Shown here in pieces: positions 7,144 through 15,794 of a stretch of DNA of 22,216 nucleotides. Position numbers and translations under genes: made by a program. Numbering within the stretch: the stretch's first letter is position 1; each line of letters begins with the position of its first letter. Source of the DNA: Natronomicrosphaera sp040876735 (GTDB lineage: Bacteria; Planctomycetota; Phycisphaerae; Phycisphaerales; Phycisphaeraceae); contig JBBDPC010000081.1 of the NCBI GenBank assembly GCA_040876735.1, forward strand, positions 1 to 22,216. Reading direction: 5' to 3'. Under the pieces are notes generated by a model. It worked only from the letters and a program-made list of their open reading frames with translations, ran no database searches and was not told where the DNA came from.

Positions 7144-8010
7144 TCACCACGGCTGGACATTGTCGACGCCCTGGGTGAACTGGCCGGGCAGCGGGCCGTG
7201 GTGGAGGGTGTAGATCGGGACGTGGGGCGGGCAGAAGACGCGGGGGATGCGGCCGGTGTGGCCGATGCCGCGGGAGATGGCGGCGAGGGTGTCGCGATGT
7301 CGGAGGATGCCGGCGACGAGGTGCAGGGGCATGTCGCAGGCGTTGACCAAGGCCTGGCCGTGCGGCAGCCGGCACTGGCCGCCGTGGGTGTGGCCGGCGA
7401 GCAGCAGGTCGGCGTGGAGGTCGGCGGCGACGGTGAGATGGCTGGGCGAGTGGGCGAGCAGCAGGCGGAGCGGCGGATGGGCCGGGGCGTCGCCTGTTGC
7501 GGCCGAAGCGGGCGTCGGGAGCGACTGGCGGCGGGCGAGCATGGCGAGGCTGTCGGCCCCGCCGTCGGCGGGGTTGGTGTCCAGGCCCCAGATTTCCAAG
7601 TCATGCCCGGGCAGGGCGACGGTGTCGTTGGCCAGCCAGTGGACGGGGAGGGTGCGGGCCTGCTGGCGGAAGTCGGGGGTGTCGTGGTTGCCGAAGACGC
7701 CGAACGCGCCGAGACGGGGCTGGAGGCGGTCGAGCAGTTGGCGGAGCAGGTCGAGCGTGGCCGGTTCGTCGCCGGGGTGGTTGGTGTAGTCGCCGGTGAG
7801 CAGGAGCAGGTCGATCGGCGGGGCGTGGCCGAGCTGGCGGAGGAGGCGTTCGTGGAGGCGGTTGGACCGGGGGCTCCGGGGGTTCCGGCGGCTCCGGGGG
7901 CGGCGGACGTGGAGGTCGGAGAGGTGGGCGAGGCGGCAGCCGGCGAGCCTGGGGGGGAGGTTCGGCAGGTCGAGGCGGGCGGGCTGGAGGAGGCCTTGAT
8001 CGGGGGGCAT
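7144..8010 (-). CDS. Calcineurin-like metallophosphoesterase (YaeI/YkuE type)
   Basis: This 288-residue protein has all the dinuclear metal motifs in order: SDLHV with Asp32 and His34, TGDYTNH with Asp74, GNHD at 107-110, LAHSP near 185-189 and AGHTHGGQ at 205-212. The AGHTHGGQ signature places it in the YaeI/YkuE-like branch, some of which hydrolyse UDP-diacylglucosamine or related phosphodiesters. No signal peptide or membrane helix is evident, so it is probably cytoplasmic or peripheral. ATG start without a good ribosome-binding site; a run of A residues lies just upstream. The substrate cannot be assigned. LPS genes elsewhere in the window make a lipid A-related role conceivable, but only as inference. 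Confidence 0.88.
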   Translation of the reverse strand: MPPDQGLLQPARLDLPNLPPRLAGCRLAHLSDLHVRRPRSRRNPRSPRSNRLHERLLRQLGHAPPIDLLLLTGDYTNHPGDEPATLDLLRQLLDRLQPRLGAFGVFGNHDTPDFRQQARTLPVHWLANDTVALPGHDLEIWGLDTNPADGGADSLAMLARRQSLPTPASAATGDAPAHPPLRLLLAHSPSHLTVAADLHADLLLAGHTHGGQCRLPHGQALVNACDMPLHLVAGILRHRDTLAAISRGIGHTGRIPRVFCPPHVPIYTLHHGPLPGQFTQGVDNVQPW

Positions 8011-8202
8011 GGGGCGTTTCGCGTTTTTTTTCGAGGGGGTGGACTTTTAAGGGGGGTGTGGTGGGGAAGTTGGGGGGGGCGGCTTGTCAGCGGGGCGTCG
8101 AGGAAATATCCTAAAGTCACGATTGCACAAGCGGCTGCGCGTGGCGTGAGCCGTCCACATAATGCACGACGCATCTTAATCCCCTGTCAGGAGCCAGTCG
8201 AA

Positions 8203-9096
8203 ATGGCGAAGATGTATTACACGCTCGAAGAGGCCGCTCAGAAGCTTGGTGTTGATGAGGATCAGGTCAAGGCCATGGCGGCGGAAGGCAAGATTCAGCA
8301 GTTCCGCGACGGCTCGAAGCTGATGTTCAAGCGCGACCAGGTGGACCAGGCGGCCGGCGGCGCCAGTTCGACCGGATCGAGCATGATCCCGCTTTCGGAA
8401 GAGAGCAGCAGCGACACGGACGCGATCGACCTCAAAGACGAGACCGCCAGCCCGGCCCAGACCAGGGCCGGCACGCAGGGGGGCACGGGCGGCGTCGACG
8501 TGTTCGAGTCCGGCGAACTGGATTCGATCGACCCGGCGGCGCAGACGCAGGTGACCAGCTCAGTCGACGACGACGACAGCCTGGCGCTGGAAAGCGTGGG
8601 CTCGGGCTCGGGGCTGTTGGACCTGACGCGCGAGAGCGACGACACCAGCCTCGGCGCCGCGGAACTGCTGGAAGAGATTTCGTCCGGCTCCGCCCCGTCG
8701 GACTCGGCGGTGGGGTCGCCGGCGGTCGGCTCGTCGGGCGTGTTCGAAAGCGCCATTGCGATGGAGCCCGGGCAGTCGTCGGCGGGCATGGAGCAGGCCG
8801 CGGGCATGCAGGCGCAGCCCGTGCCGGGCGGGGCGACGATGGCGGTGGCATACGATGCGGAAGCGGACGACCCGGCGGGCAGCGGCTTCGGGGCCGGCAT
8901 GCTCGCGGGCGCGATGCTCACGCTGATCATCGGGCTGATCGTCATCATCGGCTGGATCGGCGGCCTGCAGGTGCCGTTGGCGCGGATGATGACCGAGTCG
9001 GACATGCACCTGGTGATGTGGTCGCTGGGCCTGCTGGTGATCAGCTTCGCGCTGGGCGTGGTCGGGCTGGTGATCGGCAAGGCGGTGGCCCGCTGA
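8203..9096 (+). CDS. Excisionase-type DNA-binding domain fused to C-terminal membrane helices
   Basis: This 297-residue protein starts with a winged-helix excisionase/MerR-like domain (about 1-50, MYYTLEEAAQKLGVDEDQV). A long Ser/Asp/Glu-rich, probably disordered segment follows (about 55-225), then two strongly hydrophobic helices near the C-terminus (about 232-256 and 270-293). The layout suggests a membrane-tethered DNA- or protein-binding regulator in the cytoplasm. Similar excisionase-domain proteins with low-complexity tails are, to my knowledge, common in planctomycetes, with no established role. AGGAG at 8189-8193 supports the ATG at 8203. An intrinsic terminator follows the gene. It is not accompanied by an integrase, so I do not regard it as a phage excisionase. 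Confidence 0.8.
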   Translation: MAKMYYTLEEAAQKLGVDEDQVKAMAAEGKIQQFRDGSKLMFKRDQVDQAAGGASSTGSSMIPLSEESSSDTDAIDLKDETASPAQTRAGTQGGTGGVDVFESGELDSIDPAAQTQVTSSVDDDDSLALESVGSGSGLLDLTRESDDTSLGAAELLEEISSGSAPSDSAVGSPAVGSSGVFESAIAMEPGQSSAGMEQAAGMQAQPVPGGATMAVAYDAEADDPAGSGFGAGMLAGAMLTLIIGLIVIIGWIGGLQVPLARMMTESDMHLVMWSLGLLVISFALGVVGLVIGKAVAR

Positions 9097-9134
9097 GCGG
9101 ATGCCGGGGCAATGGCAAACAGACGGAAACCGCG

Positions 9135-9169
9135 CAGCCCCGGTCGTCTCGGCCGGGGCTGTGACTTTT
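9135..9169 (+). terminator. Intrinsic terminator after the DNA-binding/membrane protein
   Basis: A 9-bp perfect stem CAGCCCCGG / CCGGGGCTG (9135-9143 with 9153-9161) has a 9-base loop and is followed after TGAC by TTTT (9166-9169). It begins 38 bases after the stop codon of the gene ending at 9096. Confidence 0.75.
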
Positions 9170-9271
9170 CACCCCGGCGACGCAAGCGGGACGATCCATA
9201 GAATGTCCCGGGCGTATGCAGACAGACGGGATGCCCCCAGGCACACGCACGGCCGCTTGAAACCATTTAGC

Positions 9272-9289
9272 GGCGGTGCTTGCACCGCC
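9272..9289. repeat. Short palindrome GGCGGTGC-TT-GCACCGCC
   Basis: A perfect 8-bp stem lies in the 304-base gap (9097-9400) before psd. The gap also holds the terminator at 9135-9169 and the CGCGGGCC palindrome at 9313-9330; I see no small gene and no convincing sigma-70-like promoter in it. Confidence 0.55.
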
Positions 9290-9312
9290 TGCTCCGACGC
9301 AACGGACCGCAG

Positions 9313-9330
9313 CGCGGGCCAAGGCCCGCG
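9313..9330. repeat. Dispersed hairpin CGCGGGCC-AA-GGCCCGCG, copy 2
   Basis: Second copy of the palindrome at 4315-4332, in the same orientation, with the same left GC and right CTGAATG flanks (one base differs). It lies about 70 bases upstream of psd, whereas copy 1 lies downstream of a gene, so a dedicated terminator role is unlikely for both. Confidence 0.75.
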
Positions 9331-9400
9331 GCTGAATGAGAAGCGGCGCCGAGCCCGCGTGGCCTTCGTATCAACCCCCTGAACAGGTGATGAACGTTCG

Positions 9401-10117
9401 ATGCTCAGCGGTGATGCCCGCAATGAATGGTTGACGATCATGGCGGTCGGCGCGCTGTTGACGCTCGCGACGCTGGTGATGAACTGGTGGTGGCTGTCGA
9501 TCGTGGTGGTGCTGGCGACGGTGGCGCTGGTGCTGTTTTTCCGCGACCCGCACCGGCGCGTGCCGACGCAGCGCGGCGCGGTCGTCGCCCCGGCCGACGG
9601 ACACGTCAGCTCCGTGCATCGCGTCGACCACTTCGAGCCTTTCGACGGCCCGGCGCTGTGCATCCGCATCTTCCTCAGCGTGCTCGACGTGCATGTGAAC
9701 CGCAGCCCCTGCCACGGCGAGATCGTCTCGATCACGCACAAGCCCGGCGAACACCTCAACGCGCTCAACCCCGACTCCGCCGAGGCCAACGAGTCGAACC
9801 TGCTGATCATGGTGCACCCGATCCGCCGCCACCCGATCGCGGCCGTCCGCCAGGTCGCCGGCCTGCTGGCGCGCACCATCGTCTGTTCCGTCCGCGAAGG
9901 GCAGGTGGTCCAGCGCGGCGAGCGGATCGGCATCATCAAGCTCGGCTCGACGACGGAACTCTACCTGCCCGAAGCGCTCGGCCCCGAGGTGCGCGTGGAA
10001 AAGGGCCAGAAGGTGCTCGGCGGCCGCACGGTCGTCGCCACCACCGCCACGCGCGAAGCCGAGACGGCCACGCTCATCCCACGCGATGCGGCGACGCCTG
10101 TGCAGGAACACACATGA
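9401..10117 (+). CDS. psd: Phosphatidylserine decarboxylase (short, archaeal-type size)
   Basis: This 238-residue proenzyme would convert phosphatidylserine to phosphatidylethanolamine at the inner membrane. Two hydrophobic segments lie at the N-terminus (about 11-46), followed by FFRDPHRRVP (46-55), VVAPADGHV (61-69) and the conserved LDVHVNRSP (95-103). The self-cleavage site LGST is at 181-184; the Ser183 side would become the pyruvoyl group. The size fits the compact class rather than the roughly 320-residue E. coli enzyme. AGGTGA at about 9385-9390 supports the ATG at 9401. The usual partner pssA is not downstream; the gene converges on a lipoprotein gene. I see no terminator in 10118-10234. 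Confidence 0.92.
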   Translation: MLSGDARNEWLTIMAVGALLTLATLVMNWWWLSIVVVLATVALVLFFRDPHRRVPTQRGAVVAPADGHVSSVHRVDHFEPFDGPALCIRIFLSVLDVHVNRSPCHGEIVSITHKPGEHLNALNPDSAEANESNLLIMVHPIRRHPIAAVRQVAGLLARTIVCSVREGQVVQRGERIGIIKLGSTTELYLPEALGPEVRVEKGQKVLGGRTVVATTATREAETATLIPRDAATPVQEHT

Positions 10118-10234
10118 GCTGGAAGTGTCCGCGCCGTTACGTCGCGGGCCTCGGGCGCGGTCGACGAACGCGGTGCGCCATGCTCTGAACATCAGCCGTC
10201 AAGGCAGAGGCCGCCGATCACCGCAAGCCGGTCG

Positions 10235-10849
10235 TCAATGTGACTCGACGAGGCGCGGGTGGCCGAGGCGTTCGCGGACGAGGCGGTTGAGCTGGTCGAG
10301 GGCCTGCTCGACGCCGTCGTGGTTGCGGGCGACGAGCAGGTCGCCGGTGAGTCGGCCGGGGCCGATGGGGTCGGCGTACCCTTCGCTGGCGTCGACGAGG
10401 TGGACGGTGGTGTCGAGGATGAACAGTTCCAGCGGGTCTTTGCCGATGCGGCTGCGGGGCGAGACGAAGCCGGCGCCGCTGTAGACGGCCACGGCGTCGC
10501 CTTCGCCGTCGAAGACGACGTAGTGGAAGGTGGCGTTGGTGGCGGAGGCGTCGAGCGAGGTCGCGCCGGCGCGGGGCATCCAGAACAGGCGGAGCGTGAG
10601 GGCGCGGCGGGGCTGCTCGGGCGGGCCGGCGAAGAGGATGGCGGTGAGGCTGTTCTCATCTTCGCGGCGGTAGAGGCCGTGGTCGAACTCGGTGGCGAGG
10701 GCTTGGTCGGCGTCGGCCAGGCTCTGGAGGCTGACCTGGCCGCCGGCCGCATCGGGCGACATGTTGCAGCCGGCCATTCCGGTCACCAGCGTGAGCAGGC
10801 CGAGGAGTAGGGGGAGGTGACGCGGCATGAAACGCGGGGGGAAGGTCAC
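10235..10849 (-). CDS. Predicted lipoprotein translationally coupled to the amidohydrolase-like gene
   Basis: This protein has 204 residues, with a hydrophobic signal segment (about 11-25) ending in TGMAGC, an acceptable lipobox with Cys28. The mature part (LYRREDENSLTAILFAGPPEQPRRALTL and onwards) looks like a small beta-rich domain with no family that I recognise. The GTG at 10849 overlaps the TGA of the upstream gene in a GTGA junction and has GGAGG ten bases upstream, so I prefer it to the ATG at 10828; either gives the same lipoprotein. The overlap implies co-expression with the degenerate amidohydrolase, suggesting the two act together, the lipoprotein being exported. Confidence 0.72.
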   Translation of the reverse strand: MTFPPRFMPRHLPLLLGLLTLVTGMAGCNMSPDAAGGQVSLQSLADADQALATEFDHGLYRREDENSLTAILFAGPPEQPRRALTLRLFWMPRAGATSLDASATNATFHYVVFDGEGDAVAVYSGAGFVSPRSRIGKDPLELFILDTTVHLVDASEGYADPIGPGRLTGDLLVARNHDGVEQALDQLNRLVRERLGHPRLVESH

Positions 10850-11850
10850 TTGGTCGCATCCTCCACGGGGGCGGGTTGAGCGGGTTGGGAGTCGTCGGCG
10901 TCGGCGCCTGTCTCGGCGTCGGCGGCCTTGTCGGTTTCGGCCTCGGCCTGGTTGAGCAGGGCCTGGCTCTGCTGGTCGGCTTCAAGCTGGCGGTCGGCGG
11001 CCATGGGCGCGAGCGTGAGGCCGAGGCTGGTCAGCGCGTCGCGTTCGACGATGGAGCGGAGCTGTTCGCGGGGGATGCTGGGCAGGTGCGTGCCCTGCGT
11101 GAAGGTGTTGACGGAGTAGATGGTGACGATCGCCTTCTCGGGCGTGCAGAAGGGGAAGTGGCTGGCGAAGAAAAGCTGGTTGATGACGCGTTGCTGGTGG
11201 GCGAGCAGCAGGGCGTTGTAGAGGGCCCACGGCTGGAGGATCAGTTCGCCGGTCTCCGCGAAGACGGTGGGGTGCTTGCCGACGAGGGTGAGGCCCTGGT
11301 CGACCCAGGGATAGCCCAGTGAGCCGAGCACGATCTTGAGGTCGGGGAAGGTGCGTGCGACTTCATCGAGCAGGGCGGGTTGGCCGAACTCCATTTTCGC
11401 TTCGCGAGCGAGCAGCGTGGTGGTGTCGAAGTGGAGCGGGACGTGGCGTGCCTGGCAGGCTTCGTAGAGCGCCATGGCGCGGGAGTCGGCGGGGTGGAAG
11501 CCTTGGGCGGCGGGGTTGAGCACGACGCCGCGCAGGCCGATGTCGAGCGCGGCTTCGAGGTCGCGGACGGGGTGGTCGTCGGTGGGGTCGATGCCGGCAA
11601 AGCCGACGAGGCGGTCGGGGTGCTGCTGGACGTACTCGGCGAGGCGGGTGTTGGGCACCTCGGCGTGGATGAGCTTGCTCTTGAAGCCGAGCACGAAAGC
11701 GGCGGCGACCGGCTGCATGGCCAGCTCATGCTCGCTGGGCGAGGCGGTGGGGCGGTCCCACGGCTGGTCGCGGCGATGGCGCAGGCGGTCGGCGGCGGTG
11801 CCGAGCTGTTCCAGCGAATCCCAGATGCGGGTATGGGCGTCAACGATCAT
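10846..11850 (-). CDS. Amidohydrolase_2-fold protein with degenerate metal site (probable pseudoenzyme)
   Basis: This 334-residue protein follows the Amidohydrolase_2 (ACMSD-like TIM barrel) pattern along its length: MIVDAHTRIW, GLRGVVLNPAAQGFHP, PLHFDTTTL, FPDLKIVLGSLGYPWVD, FFASHFPFCTPEKA. At the positions of the usual metal or catalytic residues it has Arg8 for the second His of HxH, Asp142 for the barrel His, Ser177 for the His of the GH/AH-L-G motif and His231 for the catalytic Asp. Only His6 is kept. The frame is intact, so this looks like a retained non-enzymatic or re-purposed protein rather than decay. The last 50 residues are an Ala/Asp/Glu/Gln-rich tail. No signal peptide. First gene of a pair with the lipoprotein gene by GTGA overlap. 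Confidence 0.82.
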   Translation of the reverse strand: MIVDAHTRIWDSLEQLGTAADRLRHRRDQPWDRPTASPSEHELAMQPVAAAFVLGFKSKLIHAEVPNTRLAEYVQQHPDRLVGFAGIDPTDDHPVRDLEAALDIGLRGVVLNPAAQGFHPADSRAMALYEACQARHVPLHFDTTTLLAREAKMEFGQPALLDEVARTFPDLKIVLGSLGYPWVDQGLTLVGKHPTVFAETGELILQPWALYNALLLAHQQRVINQLFFASHFPFCTPEKAIVTIYSVNTFTQGTHLPSIPREQLRSIVERDALTSLGLTLAPMAADRQLEADQQSQALLNQAEAETDKAADAETGADADDSQPAQPAPVEDATK

Positions 11851-12028
11851 CGGTTTCAGTCCCGTGGCGTGGTTCGCCCCGGCGTCAACAGGCGGTCAGG
11901 GTCCGGGCCTCGCCGGCCGACTCCAAGCCGGCGGGGGCGCAGCGTAAGCGTGCCAGTTTACCCGGAAACGGCTGGCGCGTCGCGGGGGAGGGGAGTCAGA
12001 ACCGCCTGCCCCGGTGGCGGATTCTCTC

Positions 12029-12056
12029 TTGCAGTGGGGGCGATTGTCGGTACAAT
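12029..12056 (+). promoter_or_regulatory. Predicted sigma-70-like promoter of the cimA leader
   Basis: TTGCAG (12029-12034) and TACAAT (12051-12056) are separated by 16 bases. The -10 element is good and the -35 weak (only TTG matches). Transcription would start near 12062-12064, only a few bases before the leader-peptide ATG at 12066, so the leader mRNA would be nearly leaderless. Confidence 0.55.
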
Positions 12057-12065
12057 TATCACCTC

Positions 12066-12131
12066 ATGCACGCGCAAGCCGTTCATTCCGCCCTGATTAC
12101 GATCGCCATTATTGGCACCTACCAGCCGTAG
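12066..12131 (+). CDS. Isoleucine-rich leader peptide of the cimA attenuator
   Basis: A 21-codon ORF begins MHAQAVHSAL and has residues 11-16 ITIAII, ending GTYQP before TAG. Four of six consecutive codons encode Ile (ATT, ATC, ATT, ATT). ATT is striking because every Ile codon I read in the downstream cimA is ATC. There is no Shine-Dalgarno sequence, but the predicted transcript starts within a few bases of the ATG, so leaderless initiation is possible. The Ile codons overlap RNA segment 1 of the attenuator, and the stop codon shares its last base with segment 2. The peptide itself probably has no function; its translation is the sensor of charged tRNA-Ile. Confidence 0.75.
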   Translation: MHAQAVHSALITIAIIGTYQP

Positions 12132-12190
12132 GGCAGGCGATCGTTCATCCATCCGGACCACGACCAGCCCTGCCCCGCAGGGCTTTTTTT
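12099..12190 (+). promoter_or_regulatory. Ribosome-mediated transcription attenuator upstream of cimA
   Basis: Three alternative pairings are visible. Segment 1 ACGATCGCC (12099-12107, inside the Ile codons) pairs perfectly with GGCGATCGT (12136-12144). Segment 2 GGGCAGG (12131-12137) pairs with CCTGCCC (12169-12175). Segment 3 AGCCCTGC (12166-12173) pairs with GCAGGGCT (12177-12184), the terminator. The 1:2 and 2:3 pairings share 12136-12137, and 2:3 and 3:4 share 12169-12173, so they exclude each other. A ribosome stalled at Ile codons would mask segment 1, free segment 2 and favour 2:3, allowing read-through into cimA. With ample Ile-tRNA the ribosome would reach the stop codon, cover segment 2 and let the terminator form. 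This is the classical amino-acid attenuator logic. Confidence 0.8.
12166..12190 (+). terminator. Intrinsic terminator of the cimA leader
   Basis: A perfect 8-bp GC-rich stem (12166-12173 with 12177-12184) with a CCC loop runs directly into seven Ts (12184-12190). It is located 71 bases upstream of the cimA start, where it can only act on the leader transcript. Confidence 0.9.
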
Positions 12191-12261
12191 GTGCTCCCGC
12201 CACGCCATCGATGCGATACCAGAAGATAGAGCAACACCCTTCAAGCCCCCGGAAACCAGCC

Positions 12262-13905
<1,644 letters not shown>

Positions 13906-13924
13906 GTCGCACTGCCTCGGCGGT

Positions 13925-14221
13925 TCACGCTTCGTACTCGAAGTCGAGCGCCCGCAACTCCGCGTCCGCCTTGAGCGGGCCGGCGACCGCGACATGCTCG
14001 GGGTGGTCGGCGTAAACCTTGAGCGCGGCGCGGGACTCGAGCGTCACCAGCAGCCCGTGCGTAAACCCGCCGCTGCGGTCGGTGAAGTTTTCACCCACCG
14101 CCAGATGCCGAATGCCCGGCACCTTCGTTTTCAACGACCGCAGACCGTCAAGGTGCTGCTGCCTGCGCGGCGCGCTGACGCCTTCGTTGAACTTGATCCA
14201 GACCATGTGCTCGACCGGCAT
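13925..14221 (-). CDS. Dabb (stress-responsive A/B barrel) domain protein
   Basis: This 98-residue protein consists of one Dabb ferredoxin-like domain: MPVEHMVWIKFNEGV at the start, a central VGENFTDRSGGFTHGLLV strand pair, and the typical Y-ADHPEHV segment near residue 70-76. Such proteins form dimeric alpha/beta barrels; biochemical function is mostly unknown. The start at 14221 has AAGGAG six bases upstream, which rules in favour of it over longer in-frame extensions through the repeat at 14245. It lies downstream of hldE on the same strand, separated by a 91-base repeat-containing gap. Confidence 0.85.
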   Translation of the reverse strand: MPVEHMVWIKFNEGVSAPRRQQHLDGLRSLKTKVPGIRHLAVGENFTDRSGGFTHGLLVTLESRAALKVYADHPEHVAVAGPLKADAELRALDFEYEA

Positions 14222-14244
14222 GCGAGGCTCCTTCATTGCGCAAT

Positions 14245-14292
14245 CTGATCCGGGGCTTCGCGGACTCAGCCCTCGGCTTATAAAATCACCCC
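14245..14292. repeat. Dispersed repeat CTGATCCGGGGCTTCGCGG..., copy 1
   Basis: The 35 bases 14245-14279 are identical to 22165-22199, and both are followed within a few bases by TAAAATCA. The unit can fold as CCGGGGCT with AGCCCTCGG (one bulged T). Here it is followed by three near-tandem GATCCCC/GAATCCC units (14293-14312) running up to the hldE stop codon. Confidence 0.8.
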
Positions 14293-14312
14293 GATCCCCG
14301 ATCCCCGAATCC

Positions 14313-15794
14313 CTACCCCCGCACCTTCTCAATGATGTTCGTGGTGCTTCGGCCTTCGACGAGCGGGACGAGTACGACCTGGCCGCCGTAGCTTTCGACG
14401 ATGTCGTGGCCGACCACTTGCTCGCGGGTGTAGTCGGCGCCTTTGACCAGGGCGTCGGGCCGGATGGCCTGGATCAGTTCGGTCGGCGTGTCGGCGTCGA
14501 ACAGCACGACGTAGTCGACGCACTCGAGTTCGCTGAGCACGAGCACGCGGTCGTCGGCCTGATTGATCGGGCGCTGCGGGCCTTTGAGTCGGCGGATCGA
14601 GGCGTCGCTGTTGACGCCGACCACCAGCAGGTCGCCGTGGCGGGCGGCGTGGCGGAGGTATTGCACGTGGCCGGCGTGGAGGATGTCGAAGCAGCCGTTG
14701 GTAAACGCGATCTTTTTGCCCTGCCCGCGATGGGCGGCCAACTCGGGCAGCAGATGCTCCAAACGGCGCAGCTTGCCCGACCCGTCGCCGTCGGATGCGA
14801 GCAGGCTCAGCAGGATTTCGTCGAGTGCGATCGGCACGACGCCGAACTTCTCGACCTCCAGCCCCGCCGCGGCGTTGGCCAGCTCCACCGCCTGTTGCCA
14901 GTCGGCGTCGTTCGCCCGCGCCGCCGCGAGCATCGCCAGCACCATGTCGCCCGCGCCGGTCACGTCATACACCTGCCGCGCCAGCGTCGGCACCAGCACC
15001 GGCTCGGCATCATCCTCCAGCAGCAGCGCGCCGAGCTTGTCCAGCGTCAGCACGATCGTCTCCAGCTCGCATTGCTGCTTGAGCGAGCGGGCCATCGTCG
15101 TCAGCGCGTCGCGGTCGTTGCCCACGTCCCGCCGGCCGGTGGCGCGTTCGGCCTCCGTGCGGTTGGGGGTGATGCAGGTCGCGCCGCGATACTTGCTGTA
15201 GTCGTCGATCGCCGCCGGGTCGACCAGCACGGGAATGCCCCGCCGCTTCGCCCGCTCGATCAGCCCCTGGCAGACGGCATGGCTGAGCACGCCCTTGTTG
15301 TAATCTTCCAGGCAAAGCACATCCGCGCTAGCCAGCAGCGCGTCCGCCTCGTCCAGCAGCCGTCGGCCGGTCGCTTCGCCCAGGGCCGACTTGTCCTCCG
15401 TGTCCACGCGGAACATCTTCTGCGGATGGCGATGCTGCGCCAGGCCCACGAAGTTCTGCTTCACCGTCGTCGGTCGGCCGGACACCGCCAACAGGCCGCG
15501 CGTCTCGCAGCCGGCGTCGGACATGCACTGGCGAAGCTGCTCGCCCGTCGCGTCGTCGCCCACCACGCCCAACGGCCAGACTTCGCATCGCAGCGCCTTG
15601 AGGTCGAGGCAGACGTTCGCCGCGCCGCCCGCCTTGTCTTCCTCGCGTATGATCGCCAGCACCGGCACCGGCGCGTCGGGCGAGAGGCGCTCGGCATTGC
15701 CATAGGCATAGCGGTCGAGCATGAAGTCGCCCGCCACGACAATGTGCTTCGGCGTCCAGCGATCCAGCAGGCTGATCAGTTCACGTAACGGCAC
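14313..15794 (-). CDS. hldE: Bifunctional heptose-7-phosphate kinase / heptose-1-phosphate adenylyltransferase
   Basis: This 493-residue protein joins two enzymes of ADP-heptose synthesis for the LPS inner core. Residues 1 to about 325 are a PfkB-type kinase, with GDFMLDRY near 22-29 and the catalytic DVTGAGD at about 277-283. From about residue 360 a nucleotidyltransferase domain follows, with FTNGCFDILHAGH ending at 376 and the NTP-binding HxGH. Length and order match E. coli HldE (477 residues). No ATG is available: I prefer the GTG at 15794, with AGGAAG nine bases upstream; a TTG at 15818 would add eight residues. It overlaps the end of lpxK, so the two LPS genes are translationally coupled. 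Confidence 0.93.
   Translation of the reverse strand: MPLRELISLLDRWTPKHIVVAGDFMLDRYAYGNAERLSPDAPVPVLAIIREEDKAGGAANVCLDLKALRCEVWPLGVVGDDATGEQLRQCMSDAGCETRGLLAVSGRPTTVKQNFVGLAQHRHPQKMFRVDTEDKSALGEATGRRLLDEADALLASADVLCLEDYNKGVLSHAVCQGLIERAKRRGIPVLVDPAAIDDYSKYRGATCITPNRTEAERATGRRDVGNDRDALTTMARSLKQQCELETIVLTLDKLGALLLEDDAEPVLVPTLARQVYDVTGAGDMVLAMLAAARANDADWQQAVELANAAAGLEVEKFGVVPIALDEILLSLLASDGDGSGKLRRLEHLLPELAAHRGQGKKIAFTNGCFDILHAGHVQYLRHAARHGDLLVVGVNSDASIRRLKGPQRPINQADDRVLVLSELECVDYVVLFDADTPTELIQAIRPDALVKGADYTREQVVGHDIVESYGGQVVLVPLVEGRSTTNIIEKVRG

Noticed and set aside
8011..8202. Promoter for the DNA-binding/membrane protein (TTGCAC at 8123, CATAAT at 8158)
   Set aside because: The two hexamers are about 29 bases apart, too far for a sigma-70-type promoter, and no better pair was found.
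8203..8352. Phage or integrative-element excisionase
   Set aside because: Only the fold is shared. The protein has a long acidic linker and membrane helices, and there is no integrase, att-like repeat or phage gene nearby.
10114..10188. 24-codon ORF overlapping the psd stop (ATGA junction)
   Set aside because: The overlap is attractive because pssA often follows psd, but the translated sequence is short, Arg-rich and shows no resemblance to PssA. No longer frame continues it.
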